Assembly: GCF_001984825.2 (NCBI RefSeq)
Contig: NZ_CP043318.1
Span: 1,240,001-1,304,000, forward strand
From: Enterobacter chengduensis
GTDB lineage: Bacteria > Pseudomonadota > Gammaproteobacteria > Enterobacterales > Enterobacteriaceae
Length of the DNA: 64,000 nucleotides
Direction: 5' to 3'
The notes beneath the pieces were generated by a model, which worked only from the letters and a program-made list of their open reading frames with translations, searched no databases and had not been told where the DNA came from. Below, one piece after another: positions 33,337 through 42,975 of this stretch; within the stretch, counting starts at the first letter, position 1, and each line of letters begins with the position of its first letter. Both the position numbers and the translations under genes were made by a program.

Positions 33337-34380
33337 TTTCAGCAGCTGCGCAATCTGCGCTTTCCACGGTGAGATGTCGCCTATATTGGCCTGCACCCAC
33401 TCCGCATTGTAGTAGGTCTCAAGATAACGCTCGCCGCTGTCGCACAGCAGCGTGACGATGGAGCCGGTGCGACCCGTTTCGCGCATACGTGCGGCAAGCT
33501 GCAGCGCGCCCCACATATTTGTGCCCGTCGATGCGCCCACCTTGCGCCCCAGCTGCGTTTCCAGCCAGTGCGCGGTTGCCACGCTGGCGGCATCCGGCAC
33601 GCGCAGCATCTCATCCACAACGTCAGGGATGAAAGAGGGCTCCACGCGCGGGCGGCCAATCCCTTCAATTTTGCTGCCCACCGGGCTGCGCAGCCCGGCG
33701 TCGCGGTTTTGCCAGTAGTCGAGGAACACGGAGTTCTGCGGGTCAACCACCATCAGCTGAGTATCGTAGCCCTGACAGCGGATGTAGCGTCCAATGGTTG
33801 CTGACGTGCCGCCGGTACCGGCGCTCATGACAATGTACGACGGAACCGGGTGCGGCTCGTGGGTCATCTGGCGGAAAATACTGTCGGCAATGTTGTTATT
33901 GCCGCGCCAGTCCGTCGCCCGCTCGGCGAAGGTGAACTGGTCCATATAGTGGCCGTTGAGTTCACGGGCCAGCATTTCAGAGGCCGCGTAGATTTCGCAG
34001 GCGCTTTCCACGAAGTGGCAGCGGCCGCCGTAAAATTCGATCTGTTCGATTTTGCGTTTTGCGGTGCAGGACGGCATCACCGCGATAAACGGCAGGCCCA
34101 GCAGGCGGGCGAAATAGGCTTCGGACACCGCCGTAGAACCGGATGAGGATTCAATGATGGTGGTGCCTTCTTTGATCCAGCCGTTACATAAGCCGTATAA
34201 AAACAGCGAGCGCGCCAGGCGATGCTTCAGGCTACCGGTCGGATGGGTGCTTTCGTCTTTCAGATAGAGCTGAATGCCGTCAAATCCCGGCAGGGAAAGG
34301 CGAATCAGGTGCGTATCCGCCGAGCGCTGATAGTCGGCATTGATTTCGCTGATCGCATGTTTAACCCAAGTGCTATTCAT
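33334..34380 (-). CDS. PLP-dependent cysteine-synthase-fold enzyme, probable L-cysteine desulfhydrase
   Basis: 348 residues of fold-type II PLP enzyme. The Schiff-base lysine is K52 in [15 protein letters not shown], preceded by LYLKDES; the substrate loop is [15 protein letters not shown] and the phosphate loop [14 protein letters not shown]. It differs from CysK/CysM in its linkers and ends differently. It is absent from the E. coli cof-decR junction. It lies divergent from decR, whose product senses cysteine, so a role in cysteine breakdown is likely; related inducible cysteine desulfhydrases are known in Pantoea. Cystathionine or O-acetylserine chemistry cannot be excluded. Confidence 0.8.
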   Translation of the reverse strand: MNSTWVKHAISEINADYQRSADTHLIRLSLPGFDGIQLYLKDESTHPTGSLKHRLARSLFLYGLCNGWIKEGTTIIESSSGSTAVSEAYFARLLGLPFIAVMPSCTAKRKIEQIEFYGGRCHFVESACEIYAASEMLARELNGHYMDQFTFAERATDWRGNNNIADSIFRQMTHEPHPVPSYIVMSAGTGGTSATIGRYIRCQGYDTQLMVVDPQNSVFLDYWQNRDAGLRSPVGSKIEGIGRPRVEPSFIPDVVDEMLRVPDAASVATAHWLETQLGRKVGASTGTNMWGALQLAARMRETGRTGSIVTLLCDSGERYLETYYNAEWVQANIGDISPWKAQIAQLLK

Positions 34381-34467
34381 CGTCGTTATCCGTTTGTCAT
34401 TTTGTGCCCAGCATAGCGAAAAGCACAGAAAAAATTGTTGCTATCTGGCCTTTAAAATAGAATAGAG

Positions 34468-34484
34468 AGAGAAAAATTTTCTCT
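34468..34484. promoter_or_regulatory. candidate DecR operator in the divergent gap
   Basis: A perfect palindrome, AGAGAAAA A TTTTCTCT, 12 nt upstream of the decR start and 88 nt upstream of the divergent PLP-enzyme gene. Lrp/AsnC proteins favour such AT-rich dyads. From here DecR could both repress itself and switch on the neighbouring enzyme gene. Confidence 0.55.
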
Positions 34485-34495
34485 TTGAGGTGGCT

Positions 34496-34954
34496 ATGCT
34501 AGATAAAATTGACCGCAAGCTCCTTTCACTGCTGCAAAGTGACTGTACCCTCTCTTTGCAGGTGCTGGCAGATGCCGTTAATCTGACCACCACCCCGTGC
34601 TGGAAGCGCCTTAAGAAGCTGGAAGATGACGGCATTCTTCTGGGGCGCGTCGCGTTACTCGATCCCGAAAAGCTGGGGCTTGGGCTGACGGCATTTGTGC
34701 TGATAAAAACGCAGCATCACAGCAGCGAGTGGTATTGCCGCTTCGTGACTCAGGTGTCTGAGATGCCCGAAGTGCTCGGTTTCTGGCGTATGGCCGGCGA
34801 GTACGATTACCTGATGCGCGTCCAGGTGGCCGACATGAAGCGCTATGATGATTTCTACAAGCGGCTGGTGAACAGCGTCCCGGGCTTATCGGACGTCACC
34901 TCAAGCTTCGCCATGGAACAGATTAAGTACACCACAGCCTTACCCATTGAATAA
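34496..34954 (+). CDS. decR: Lrp/AsnC-family cysteine-responsive regulator DecR
   Basis: 152 residues, nearly identical to E. coli YbaO/DecR. N-terminal winged HTH ([21 protein letters not shown], then [19 protein letters not shown]) and C-terminal RAM effector domain ([29 protein letters not shown]). DecR activates cysteine detoxification (the yhaOM/cyuPA genes in E. coli). ATG 34496 with GAGG 5 nt upstream is preferred to 34490. mdlA starts 30 nt downstream, so the exporter may share its transcript. Confidence 0.95.
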   Translation: MLDKIDRKLLSLLQSDCTLSLQVLADAVNLTTTPCWKRLKKLEDDGILLGRVALLDPEKLGLGLTAFVLIKTQHHSSEWYCRFVTQVSEMPEVLGFWRMAGEYDYLMRVQVADMKRYDDFYKRLVNSVPGLSDVTSSFAMEQIKYTTALPIE

Positions 34955-34984
34955 CTACGTAAAATACCTTCAGGAACAAACCGC

Positions 34985-36757
34985 GTGCGATTATTTGCCC
35001 AATTAAGCTGGTACTTTCGTCGGGAGTGGCAACGCTACCTCGGCGCAGTCGCCCTGCTTATCATTATTGCCATTCTGCAGCTGATCCCGCCGAAAGTGGT
35101 GGGCTACGTCGTGGATGGCGTCACCGAACAGCATTACACCACCGCACGGGTGTTGATGTGGGTCGGCACGCTGGTGCTGACGGCGGTGATTGTCTATCTC
35201 CTGCGCTACGTCTGGCGCGTGCTGCTGTTTGGTGCGTCCTATCAGCTGGCCGTTGAGCTGCGTGAAGATTTTTACCGCCAGCTGAGCCGACAGCATCCCG
35301 AATTTTATCTGCGCCACCGCACCGGGGATCTTATCGCCCGCGCCACTAACGATGTCGACAGGGTAGTCTTTGCCGCCGGGGAAGGGGTGCTGACGCTGGT
35401 GGACTCGCTGGTGATGGGCTGTGCGGTGCTGATCGTGATGTCCACGCAGATCAGCTGGCAGCTGACCCTGCTCGCCCTGCTGCCGATGCCGATCATGGCG
35501 CTGGCGATCAATCGCTATGGCGAACAGCTGCACGAGCGCTTCAAGCTGGCGCAGGCGGCGTTTTCGTCTCTGAACGATCGCACCCAGGAGAGCATGACCA
35601 GCATCCGCATGATCAAAGCGTTTGGCCTGGAAGACCGGCAGTCTGCGCTGTTTGCGGCCGATGCCGCAGACACCGGTGCGAAGAACATGCGCGTCGCGCG
35701 TATCGACGCCTGCTTTGACCCGACGATCTATATCGCGATTGGCATGGCAAACCTGCTGGCGATTGGCGGCGGCAGCTGGATGGTGGTGCAGGGCACGCTG
35801 ACCTTGGGGCAATTGACCAGCTTTGCGATGTATCTGGGGCTGATGATCTGGCCGATGCTGGCGTTGGCCTGGATGTTTAACATCGTGGAGCGCGGCAGCG
35901 CCGCCTATAGCCGCATCCGCGCCATGCTGGCCGAAGCGCCGGTAGTCATTGACGGTAGCGAGGCGTTACCGGAAGGACGCGGCGTCATGACTGTCGACGT
36001 CCGTCAGTTTAGCTATCCGCATACGGCGCATCCGGTACTGGAAAACGTGAGTTTTACCCTTCAGCCAGGGCAGATGCTGGGCATCTGCGGCCCGACGGGT
36101 TCCGGCAAAAGTACCGTGCTCTCTCTGCTTCAGCGCCACTTTGACGTCATCGAGGGCGATATCCACTTCCATGATATTCCCCTGACCAGGCTGCTGCTTG
36201 ACGAGTGGCGTGGCCGCCTGGCGGTGGTCAGCCAGACGCCGTTCCTGTTTTCGGACACCGTGGCGAACAACATTGCCCTTGGACGCCCCGGGGCGACGCA
36301 GGAAGAGATTGAACACGTGGCGCGTTTAGCCAGCGTACATGATGATATTTTGCGTCTGCCGCAGGGCTACGAAACGGAAGTTGGGGAACGCGGCGTCATG
36401 CTGTCCGGCGGGCAAAAACAGCGTATCTCCATTGCCCGCGCGCTGCTGCTGAATGCCGAAATCCTTATCCTGGACGACGCGCTGTCCGCCGTGGACGGCC
36501 GTACCGAGCATCAAATTCTGCATAACCTGCGCCAGTGGGGCGACGGACGGACAATTATTATCAGCGCCCACCGCCTGTCCGCGCTCACCGAAGCCAGCGA
36601 AATTCTGGTTTTACAGCACGGCCATATTGCCCAGCGAGGGCAGCATGACGCGCTGGCCGAGCAGCCGGGCTGGTATCGCGATATGTACCGCTATCAGCAG
36701 CTTGAAGCGGCATTGGACGATGCGCCGGAGCAGGATGAGGAGGCCGCCAATGCGTAA
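34985..36757 (+). CDS. mdlA: ABC exporter half MdlA (SmdA-type)
   Basis: 590 residues: six-helix ABC exporter membrane domain, then the nucleotide-binding domain with Walker [10 protein letters not shown], signature [16 protein letters not shown] and Walker [16 protein letters not shown]. It has Asp-Asp instead of Asp-Glu after the Walker B aspartate, so this half may carry the degenerate ATP site of a heterodimer with MdlB. Start is GTG at 34985. The end overlaps mdlB by 8 nt. Substrate unknown; a multidrug-type role is inferred from the family. Confidence 0.94.
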   Translation: MRLFAQLSWYFRREWQRYLGAVALLIIIAILQLIPPKVVGYVVDGVTEQHYTTARVLMWVGTLVLTAVIVYLLRYVWRVLLFGASYQLAVELREDFYRQLSRQHPEFYLRHRTGDLIARATNDVDRVVFAAGEGVLTLVDSLVMGCAVLIVMSTQISWQLTLLALLPMPIMALAINRYGEQLHERFKLAQAAFSSLNDRTQESMTSIRMIKAFGLEDRQSALFAADAADTGAKNMRVARIDACFDPTIYIAIGMANLLAIGGGSWMVVQGTLTLGQLTSFAMYLGLMIWPMLALAWMFNIVERGSAAYSRIRAMLAEAPVVIDGSEALPEGRGVMTVDVRQFSYPHTAHPVLENVSFTLQPGQMLGICGPTGSGKSTVLSLLQRHFDVIEGDIHFHDIPLTRLLLDEWRGRLAVVSQTPFLFSDTVANNIALGRPGATQEEIEHVARLASVHDDILRLPQGYETEVGERGVMLSGGQKQRISIARALLLNAEILILDDALSAVDGRTEHQILHNLRQWGDGRTIIISAHRLSALTEASEILVLQHGHIAQRGQHDALAEQPGWYRDMYRYQQLEAALDDAPEQDEEAANA

Positions 36758-38531
36758 GCTCGGAACGATGTGGCCGACGCTCAAACGTCTGCTGGCCTAC
36801 GGCTCGCCGTGGCGTAAACCGCTCTCGGTTGCCGTGCTTTTACTCTGGATTGCGGCGATTGCAGAGGTGAGCGGTCCGCTGCTCATCAGCTATTTCATCG
36901 ACAATATGGTCGCCAAAAGCTACCTGCCGCTCGGGCTGGTGGCGGGCTTAGGCGTGGCCTACGTGGGCTTACAGCTGACAGCAGCCGGGCTGCACTATGC
37001 CCAGTCGCTGCTGTTTAACCGGGCCGCCGTGGGCGTCGTTCAGCAGCTGCGTACGGATGTGATGGACGCGGCGCTGCGCCAGCCGCTCAGCGAGTTTGAT
37101 ATCCAGCCGGTCGGGCAGGTGATCTCGCGCGTCACCAACGATACCGAGGTGATCCGCGATCTGTACGTCACCGTGGTGGCGACCGTATTGCGCAGCGCGG
37201 CGCTGATTGGCGCGATGCTTGTCGCGATGTTCAGCCTCGACTGGCGCATGGCGCTGGTGGCAATCACTATCTTCCCGGCGGTGCTGATCGTCATGGTGAT
37301 TTACCAGCGCTACAGCACGCCAATCGTGCGTCGGGTGCGCGCCTACCTGGCCGACATCAACGACGGCTTCAATGAAGTGATCAACGGCATGAGCGTCATC
37401 CAGCAGTTCCGCCAGCAGGCGCGCTTTGGCGAGCGGATGGGCGAAGCCAGCCGTTCGCACTATATGGCGCGGATGCAGACGCTTCGCCTGGACGGATTCC
37501 TGCTGCGACCGCTGCTGAGCCTTTTCTCTGCGCTGGTGCTGTGCGGGCTGCTGATGCTCTTTGGCCTGAGCTCAAACGGTACGATTGAAGTGGGCGTGTT
37601 GTACGCCTTTATTAGCTATCTGGGGCGCCTCAACGAGCCGCTGATCGAGCTCACCACCCAGCAATCGATGCTGCAGCAGGCGGTCGTCGCCGGTGAGCGC
37701 GTGTTTGAGCTAATGGACAGGCCGCGGCAGGCCTACGGCGATGACGAGCGTCCTCTGAAAAGCGGGGCTATCGCCTTTGATAACGTCTCGTTTGCCTATC
37801 GCGAAGACCGCCTGGTACTACAGGACATCACGCTTGACGTTCCGTCGCGCGGTTTCGTCGCGCTGGTGGGGCATACCGGCAGCGGCAAGAGCACGCTGGC
37901 CAGCCTGTTAATGGGCTACTACCCGGTTACGCACGGCGAAATCCGCCTCGACGGACGCCCGCTCGCGTCGCTTAGCCACACGGTGTTGCGCAAAGGCGTT
38001 GCGATGGTGCAGCAGGATCCGGTCGTGCTGGCCGATACTTTCTACGCCAACGTCACCCTGGGGCGGGACTATTCAGAGGCGCAGGTTTGGGCGGTGCTGG
38101 AAACGGTGCAGCTGGCGGAGCTGGCGCGCGGGTTCAGCGAGGGGATCAATACCAAGCTGGGCGAGCAGGGCAACAATCTCTCCGTGGGGCAAAAGCAGCT
38201 CCTGGCGCTGGCGCGCGTCCTGATTGAAACGCCGCAGGTGCTGATTCTTGACGAAGCCACGGCCAGCATTGACTCCGGCACCGAGCAGGCCATCCAGCAG
38301 GCGCTGGCTGCCGTGCGCGACCATACGACGCTGGTGGTGATTGCCCACCGCCTCTCCACGATCGTCGACGCGGATACCATTCTGGTGCTGCATCGCGGAC
38401 AGGCCGTGGAGCGCGGCACGCACCGTGAGCTGCTGGAAGCAAAAGGGCGCTACTGGCAGATGTACCAGCTGCAGCTGGCGGGCGAAGAGCTGGCCGCCAG
38501 CGTGCGCGATGAAGAGTCGCTTAGCGCCTGA
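36750..38531 (+). CDS. mdlB: ABC exporter half MdlB
   Basis: 593 residues: transmembrane domain followed by an NBD with [24 protein letters not shown] and [15 protein letters not shown], which keeps the catalytic glutamate that MdlA lacks. ATG 36750 (ATGCGTAAGCTCGG) lies within the mdlA stop region, so the halves are translationally coupled. A much longer upstream open frame (from 36453) runs through mdlA out of frame and is not real. A terminator follows at 38584. Confidence 0.95.
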   Translation: MRKLGTMWPTLKRLLAYGSPWRKPLSVAVLLLWIAAIAEVSGPLLISYFIDNMVAKSYLPLGLVAGLGVAYVGLQLTAAGLHYAQSLLFNRAAVGVVQQLRTDVMDAALRQPLSEFDIQPVGQVISRVTNDTEVIRDLYVTVVATVLRSAALIGAMLVAMFSLDWRMALVAITIFPAVLIVMVIYQRYSTPIVRRVRAYLADINDGFNEVINGMSVIQQFRQQARFGERMGEASRSHYMARMQTLRLDGFLLRPLLSLFSALVLCGLLMLFGLSSNGTIEVGVLYAFISYLGRLNEPLIELTTQQSMLQQAVVAGERVFELMDRPRQAYGDDERPLKSGAIAFDNVSFAYREDRLVLQDITLDVPSRGFVALVGHTGSGKSTLASLLMGYYPVTHGEIRLDGRPLASLSHTVLRKGVAMVQQDPVVLADTFYANVTLGRDYSEAQVWAVLETVQLAELARGFSEGINTKLGEQGNNLSVGQKQLLALARVLIETPQVLILDEATASIDSGTEQAIQQALAAVRDHTTLVVIAHRLSTIVDADTILVLHRGQAVERGTHRELLEAKGRYWQMYQLQLAGEELAASVRDEESLSA

Positions 38532-38583
38532 TGCACTAAAATGAGGCGCCGCGCTAACGGTCATTCCTGTTGGTGCAAAACTG

Positions 38584-38618
38584 AAACGCACCCTGCACCG
38601 GCATGGTGCGTTTTTTTT
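38584..38618 (+). terminator. mdlB terminator
   Basis: AAACGCACC ... GGTGCGTTT (arms 38584-38592 and 38605-38613) with T8 after it, 53 nt past the mdlB stop. The apical half of the stem-loop is also an NtrC-type site. Confidence 0.8.
38594..38610. promoter_or_regulatory. NtrC-binding site (enhancer) for glnK
   Basis: TGCACCGGCATGGTGCG fits the NtrC dyad GCAC-N7-GTGC exactly (38595-38598 and 38606-38609). It lies centred about 108 bp before the start predicted from the sigma54 promoter, a normal enhancer distance, and is nested in the mdlB terminator. Confidence 0.72.
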
Positions 38619-38683
38619 CGCCTCTTCATCTATCAAGACCGTATAACGCTCATCGCATCGCTATTCCTTCCCGTTTTCATTTC

Positions 38684-38699
38684 TGGCACACCCCTTGCA
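38684..38699 (+). promoter_or_regulatory. sigma54 promoter of glnK-amtB
   Basis: TGGCACACCCCTTGCA is a consensus -24/-12 element (GG at 38685-38686, GC at 38697-38698, 10 bp between). It lies 52 nt before the glnK start, in agreement with nitrogen-limitation control through NtrC. Confidence 0.9.
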
Positions 38700-38751
38700 A
38701 TACCTTCTGCGTAAGCTGCGGCCATTACCGAATTCTGACTGGAGGGGATCT

Positions 38752-39090
38752 ATGAAGCTGGTTACGGTTGTAATCAAACCATTCAAACTCGAAGACGTGC
38801 GTGAAGCGTTGTCTTCAATGGGTATTCAGGGACTGACTGTCACCGAAGTGAAAGGCTTTGGTCGTCAGAAGGGTCATGCCGAGCTTTATCGCGGGGCGGA
38901 ATACAGCGTTAACTTTCTGCCAAAAGTAAAAATTGACGTTGCGATTGCTGACGATCAGCTTGATGAAGTGATTGATGTCATTAGCAAAGCGGCCTACACC
39001 GGCAAAATTGGCGACGGCAAAATTTTCGTTGCCGAACTGCAGCGCGTCATTCGCATCCGTACCGGCGAATCTGACGAAGCGGCACTGTAA
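38752..39090 (+). CDS. glnK: PII-type nitrogen regulator GlnK
   Basis: 112 residues, with the uridylylated tyrosine in the T-loop (GHAELYRGAEYSVNFLPK, Y51) and the C-loop TGKIGDGKIFV. GlnK plugs AmtB when ammonium rises and is released after uridylylation under nitrogen limitation. Start ATG 38752 after GGAGGGGATCT; the longer frame from 38695 overlaps the promoter. amtB starts 35 nt downstream, the near-universal glnK-amtB pair. Confidence 0.97.
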   Translation: MKLVTVVIKPFKLEDVREALSSMGIQGLTVTEVKGFGRQKGHAELYRGAEYSVNFLPKVKIDVAIADDQLDEVIDVISKAAYTGKIGDGKIFVAELQRVIRIRTGESDEAAL

Positions 39091-39125
39091 GTTACTCCTG
39101 GCACACAGTGATAGGGATCGAGAAA

Positions 39126-40415
39126 ATGAAGATAGCAACACTTAAAACGGGTCTGGGTTCGCTGGCACTGCTGCCGGGCCTGGCGCTGGCGGCTGCTCCT
39201 GCGGTGGCAGACAAAGCTGATAACGCCTTTATGATGATCAGCACCGCGCTGGTGCTGTTCATGTCTATTCCGGGCATTGCCCTCTTTTACGGCGGCCTGA
39301 TCCGTGGCAAAAACGTTCTCTCCATGCTGACGCAGGTTGCCGTGACGTTTGCACTGGTCTGCGTGCTGTGGGTGGTTTACGGCTACTCGCTGGCGTTCGG
39401 CACGGGCAACGCCTTCTTTGGCAACTTCGACTGGGTGATGCTGAAGAATATTGAGCTGACCGCGCTGATGGGCAGTTTCTATCAGTACATTCACGTGGCG
39501 TTCCAGGGCTCGTTTGCCTGCATTACCGTCGGGCTGATCGTCGGCGCGCTGGCGGAGCGTATTCGGTTCTCTGCGGTCCTGATCTTTGTGGTGGTCTGGC
39601 TGACCCTCTCCTATGTGCCGATTGCGCACATGGTGTGGGGCGGTGGTCTGCTGGCGACGCACGGCGCGCTGGACTTTGCGGGCGGTACCGTTGTTCACAT
39701 CAACGCCGCGGTTGCGGGTCTGGTGGGTGCCTACCTGATTGGCAAGCGCGTGGGCTTCGGTAAAGAAGCGTTCAAACCGCACAACCTGCCGATGGTCTTT
39801 ACCGGTACGGCTATCCTCTACTTTGGCTGGTTTGGCTTCAACGCCGGTTCTGCAAGCGCAGCAAACGAAATCGCCGCGCTGGCCTTCGTGAATACCGTTG
39901 TGGCCACGGCGGGTGCAATCCTCTCCTGGGTGTTTGGCGAGTGGGCCGTTCGCGGTAAACCGTCACTGCTGGGTGCCTGTTCCGGTGCGATTGCCGGTCT
40001 GGTTGGCATCACGCCAGCGTGTGGTTATGTCGGCGTGGGCGGCGCGCTGCTGGTCGGCCTGGTGTCCGGTCTAGCGGGTCTGTGGGGCGTGACCGCACTG
40101 AAACGTCTGCTGCGCGTGGACGATCCTTGCGATGTGTTTGGCGTGCACGGCGTGTGCGGCATCATCGGCTGTATCATGACCGGTATCTTCGCCGCGAAAT
40201 CGCTGGGCGGCGTGGGCTACGCGGAAGGCGTCACCATGGTGCATCAGGTGCTGGTGCAGCTGGAAAGTATCGCTATCACCGTAGTGTGGTCAGCCGTTGT
40301 CGCGTTCATTGGCTACAAGCTGGCGGACATGACGGTGGGTCTGCGCGTACCGGAAGAACAGGAACGCGAAGGTCTGGACGTCAACAGCCACGGCGAGAAT
40401 GCGTATAACGCATAA
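39126..40415 (+). CDS. amtB: ammonium channel AmtB
   Basis: 429 residues. Cleavable signal peptide (MKIATLKTGLGSLALLPGLALA) followed by 11 membrane helices. Conserved pore features: the first-gate Phe in HVAFQGSFACI, Asp160/His168-type motif around GGTVVHINAAVAG, and VFGVHGVCGIIG with the second pore histidine. The cytoplasmic tail VPEEQEREGLDVNSHGENAY binds GlnK. ATG 39126 is preferred to 39108 because the signal peptide begins there. Confidence 0.97.
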   Translation: MKIATLKTGLGSLALLPGLALAAAPAVADKADNAFMMISTALVLFMSIPGIALFYGGLIRGKNVLSMLTQVAVTFALVCVLWVVYGYSLAFGTGNAFFGNFDWVMLKNIELTALMGSFYQYIHVAFQGSFACITVGLIVGALAERIRFSAVLIFVVVWLTLSYVPIAHMVWGGGLLATHGALDFAGGTVVHINAAVAGLVGAYLIGKRVGFGKEAFKPHNLPMVFTGTAILYFGWFGFNAGSASAANEIAALAFVNTVVATAGAILSWVFGEWAVRGKPSLLGACSGAIAGLVGITPACGYVGVGGALLVGLVSGLAGLWGVTALKRLLRVDDPCDVFGVHGVCGIIGCIMTGIFAAKSLGGVGYAEGVTMVHQVLVQLESIAITVVWSAVVAFIGYKLADMTVGLRVPEEQEREGLDVNSHGENAYNA

Positions 40416-40423
40416 TAAACAGC

Positions 40424-40450
40424 AAAACGGCAACTTCGGTTGCCGTTTTT
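40424..40450 (+). terminator. glnK-amtB terminator
   Basis: AAAACGGCAAC TTCG GTTGCCGTTTTT, a stable tetraloop hairpin 8 nt after the amtB stop. Confidence 0.9.
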
Positions 40451-40459
40451 AATGTGTAT

Positions 40460-40506
40460 TCCCTCTCCCTGTGGGAGAGGGTCAGGGTGAGGGCATCAGG
40501 CCGCAC
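40460..40506. repeat. 47-nt dispersed palindromic repeat, copy 2
   Basis: Inverted copy of the unit at 7490-7536 with three substitutions. It carries the same CCCTCTCCC / GGGAGAGGG stem, between convergent amtB and tesB. Confidence 0.75.
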
Positions 40507-40510
40507 AACG

Positions 40511-41371
40511 TCAACCGCGATTACGCATCACCCCTTCCTGCACCGTCGAGGCGACCAGGACCCCGTCCTGGGTATAAAACTCACCGCGCACAAACCCGCG
40601 CGCGCTCGACGCCGACGTACTCTCCACGCTGTAGAGCAGCCACTCGTTCATGTTGAAGGGGCGGTGGAACCACATGGAGTGATCGATCGTCGCGACCTGC
40701 ATCCCTTTTTCAAGGAAGCCGACGCCGTGCGGCTGCAGCGCCACCGGCAGGAAGTTAAAGTCAGACGCATAGCCCAGCAGATACTGATGGACGCGGAAAT
40801 CTTCCGGCACGGTTCCGTTGGCGCGGATCCAGACCTGACGCTTTGGCTCGGCGGTGTGGCCTTTCATCGGGTTGTGAAACTCCACCGGGCGGATCTCAAG
40901 CGGCTTATCGCAGAGAAACTTCTCTTTGACCTGCGGCGGCAGCAGATGCGCCAGCGCGCGAGCGATATCCGTTTCCGATTTCAGATCGTCCGGGGAGGGG
41001 GCTGGAGGCATGATTTTCTGATGCTCATAGCCCGGTTCCGGCGCCTGGAAAGAGGCGGTCATGTAAAAGATCGGCTTGCCGCTCTGAATGGCCGCGACGC
41101 GGCGCGCGCTGAAGCTGTTGCCGTCTCGCAGCACTTCAACGTCATACACGATAGGTTTTGCGCTATCGCCAGGGCGCAAGAAGTAGCTGTGGAACGAATG
41201 CACCAGACGGTCTGCCGGGACGGTCTCCTTTGCCGCGTACAGCGCTTGTCCAACGACTTGACCCCCGAAGACCTGGCGCAAGCCTAAATCTTCGCTCTGT
41301 CCGCGATAGAGTCCTTCCTCGATTTTTTCCAGATTCAGTAATGTCAGCAGATTGTTCAGTGCCTGACTCAT
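40511..41371 (-). CDS. tesB: acyl-CoA thioesterase II
   Basis: 286 residues, a double hot-dog thioesterase. First half with [15 protein letters not shown] and [13 protein letters not shown]; second half with [20 protein letters not shown] (catalytic Asp region) and [10 protein letters not shown]. Broad C6-C18 acyl-CoA hydrolase. ATG at 41371 gives [12 protein letters not shown] as in E. coli; the open frame further up to 41575 would run into the ybaY promoter. Divergent from ybaY across 203 bp. Confidence 0.96.
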   Translation of the reverse strand: MSQALNNLLTLLNLEKIEEGLYRGQSEDLGLRQVFGGQVVGQALYAAKETVPADRLVHSFHSYFLRPGDSAKPIVYDVEVLRDGNSFSARRVAAIQSGKPIFYMTASFQAPEPGYEHQKIMPPAPSPDDLKSETDIARALAHLLPPQVKEKFLCDKPLEIRPVEFHNPMKGHTAEPKRQVWIRANGTVPEDFRVHQYLLGYASDFNFLPVALQPHGVGFLEKGMQVATIDHSMWFHRPFNMNEWLLYSVESTSASSARGFVRGEFYTQDGVLVASTVQEGVMRNRG

Positions 41372-41574
41372 AGTTGTCCTCAATAAGCGCCGTAGCGAAA
41401 GATAGGCAGAGTATAACGCAGAAACGAAAGTGGTCCGATGGGTAGAATAATCTGAATATCGGCACGTTTTCAGGCATAAATCGGTGATCTGTGCCACACT
41501 TGAATACGTTATGTGATTGAAACGACATCGGATGGGATCGATCCCGCTGGTGCATTGATGATAAGGAGACTTCA

Positions 41575-42102
41575 ATGAAACTCGTGCCTATGCTAAGTGG
41601 TGTGGCGATTGCGGTGGCGTTGTCCGCCTGTGCCGGTAAGAGCGCCCAGGTGCCAGTGCCCGTAGCAGACCCGAACGGGATTAATACCCTTTCGCAGCAA
41701 TCCATTCAGCAGCCTAACGTTTCAGGTACCATCTGGATTAAGCAAAAAGTTGCGTTGCCGCCGGATGCGGTATTAACGGTGACGCTGTCTGATGCCTCTC
41801 TGGCCGACGCGCCGTCGAAGGTTCTGGCTCAGCGTGCCGTTCGTACCGAAGGCAAGCAGGCACCGTTTAGCTTCGTGTTGCCGTATAACCCGTCTGACGT
41901 GCAGCCTAAAGCCCGTATTCTGCTGAGCGCAGCGGTAACCATCAACGGTAAGCTGGTCTTTATCACCGATACGGTCCAGGAAGCGATTAACAACGGTGGG
42001 ACTAAAATCGACCTGAACCTGGTCCCTGTGCAGCAGACCGAAGTACCGGTCGCACCGCAGACCAATCAGCCGTCCCTGCCAACGCCACCGACCCAGATGT
42101 GA
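41575..42102 (+). CDS. ybaY: YbaY family lipoprotein
   Basis: 175 residues. Lipobox VALSAC with C19 as lipidation site, a short linker and one 'YbaY/META-like' beta domain ([31 protein letters not shown]...[24 protein letters not shown]). The tail is Pro/Gln/Thr-rich and about 15 residues shorter than the E. coli tail. Outer-membrane lipoprotein of unknown role. ATG 41575 follows ATAAGGAGACTTCA. Confidence 0.92.
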   Translation: MKLVPMLSGVAIAVALSACAGKSAQVPVPVADPNGINTLSQQSIQQPNVSGTIWIKQKVALPPDAVLTVTLSDASLADAPSKVLAQRAVRTEGKQAPFSFVLPYNPSDVQPKARILLSAAVTINGKLVFITDTVQEAINNGGTKIDLNLVPVQQTEVPVAPQTNQPSLPTPPTQM

Positions 42103-42113
42103 TACGTGCCTTT

Positions 42114-42135
42114 CCCCTCTCCTCCTGGAGAGGGG
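42114..42135. terminator. hairpin between convergent ybaY and ybaZ
   Basis: CCCCTCTCC TCCT GGAGAGGGG, a perfect 9-bp stem, without a clear T-tract. Related in sequence to the palindromes at 7516-7536 and 40460-40480. Confidence 0.6.
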
Positions 42136-42136
42136 A

Positions 42137-42448
42137 TCAGTACACCCAGCGAAACTTTTGCAAATCGATCTGACCCGACCCTGACACTTGTACCCCCTCT
42201 GAGAGTAACGCCTGACGCTGACGCTGGAGATCCGGTCCGGTGAGCGAGATGTCGCCATGACGGTTCACCACCCGATGCCAGGGCAACGTACTGCCTTCCG
42301 GCAGCCGTTTCAGGACGCCTCCAACCTGTCGCGCCGCGCGCGGAGAACCGGCCAGACGCGCGACCTCGCCATAGGTGGTCACATAGCCTTCCGGGATTGA
42401 GGCCACGATTTGCCATACGCGCTGTGGAAAGGAGTCGTGTTCGTCCAT
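42137..42448 (-). CDS. ybaZ: alkyltransferase-like protein (Atl/YbaZ)
   Basis: 103 residues beginning MDEHDSFPQRVWQIVAS. It resembles the DNA-binding domain of O6-alkylguanine transferase: YVTTYGEVARLAGSPRAARQVGGVL contains the minor-groove HTH and arginine finger. The PCHR motif is replaced by PWHR (LPWHRVVNRHG), so no alkyl transfer is possible; Atl proteins instead flag bulky O6-alkylguanines to nucleotide excision repair. The frame is open to 42568, but ATG 42448 behind AAGGTGAAGGT is the best start. Confidence 0.9.
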   Translation of the reverse strand: MDEHDSFPQRVWQIVASIPEGYVTTYGEVARLAGSPRAARQVGGVLKRLPEGSTLPWHRVVNRHGDISLTGPDLQRQRQALLSEGVQVSGSGQIDLQKFRWVY

Positions 42449-42609
42449 ACCTTCACCTTGAGGAGTTGCTGGAAAGCTATGGTAAACGAAGATCGCCCTG
42501 ATTGCTGCGCCGGTTTGCGCAAGAAACCAGCATCCGGTTCCGGGCGGCTTGCAATTGGGCCTTCGCACAGGGATAATGCGCCAGCGCGTTGGTTATCAAC
42601 GCTCTCAAT

Positions 42610-42723
42610 GGGGGCTCTGTTGGTTCTCCCGCAACGCTACTCTGTTCACCAGGTCAGGTCCGGAAGGAAGCAGCCAGGGCAGACGACGTGTGTGCCGGGA
42701 TGTAGCTGGCAGGGCCCCCACCC
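42610..42723 (+). ncRNA. ffs: 4.5S RNA of the signal recognition particle
   Basis: 114 nt that match E. coli 4.5S RNA except at a few paired positions. The ends GGGGGCTCTG and GGGCCCCCACCC pair. The conserved Ffh-binding core is present: CAGGTCAGGTCCGGAAGGAAGCAGC with its GGAA tetraloop. With Ffh it targets inner-membrane proteins to SecYEG via FtsY. The accessory block starts downstream. Confidence 0.97.
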
Positions 42724-42975
42724 ATTTCTGCCCTCATCAGTTTCTCCCGCTTCGCCTTTCTCCTGAATCGCTATCCCCGCAATAATATTGTGCCTATATT
42801 CTGTAATATATATTTCATCGCACAGAAATATTAATGTCATAAACCTGTAATAATAGACTGTCATTTTATGATTGGACGGTTATTTTCTTCCATAACTCAA
42901 AAAAATATATATCTGGATAACATTGTTAACTTCGTGTATTAAATAAAGTACTTATTCCGAAGGGAAGTGACAAAC

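Noticed and set aside
36453..36749. Upstream extension of mdlB inside mdlA
   Set aside because: Out of frame with mdlA, which is certain there; the coupled ATG at 36750 matches the family start.
38695..38751. Earlier start of glnK
   Set aside because: It would begin inside the sigma54 promoter; the conserved start MKLVTVVIKPF is at 38752 with a good ribosome-binding site.
42610..42723. ffs as integration site with attL/attR repeats
   Set aside because: I found no second copy of the ffs 3' end near the right border of the accessory block and no integrase gene.
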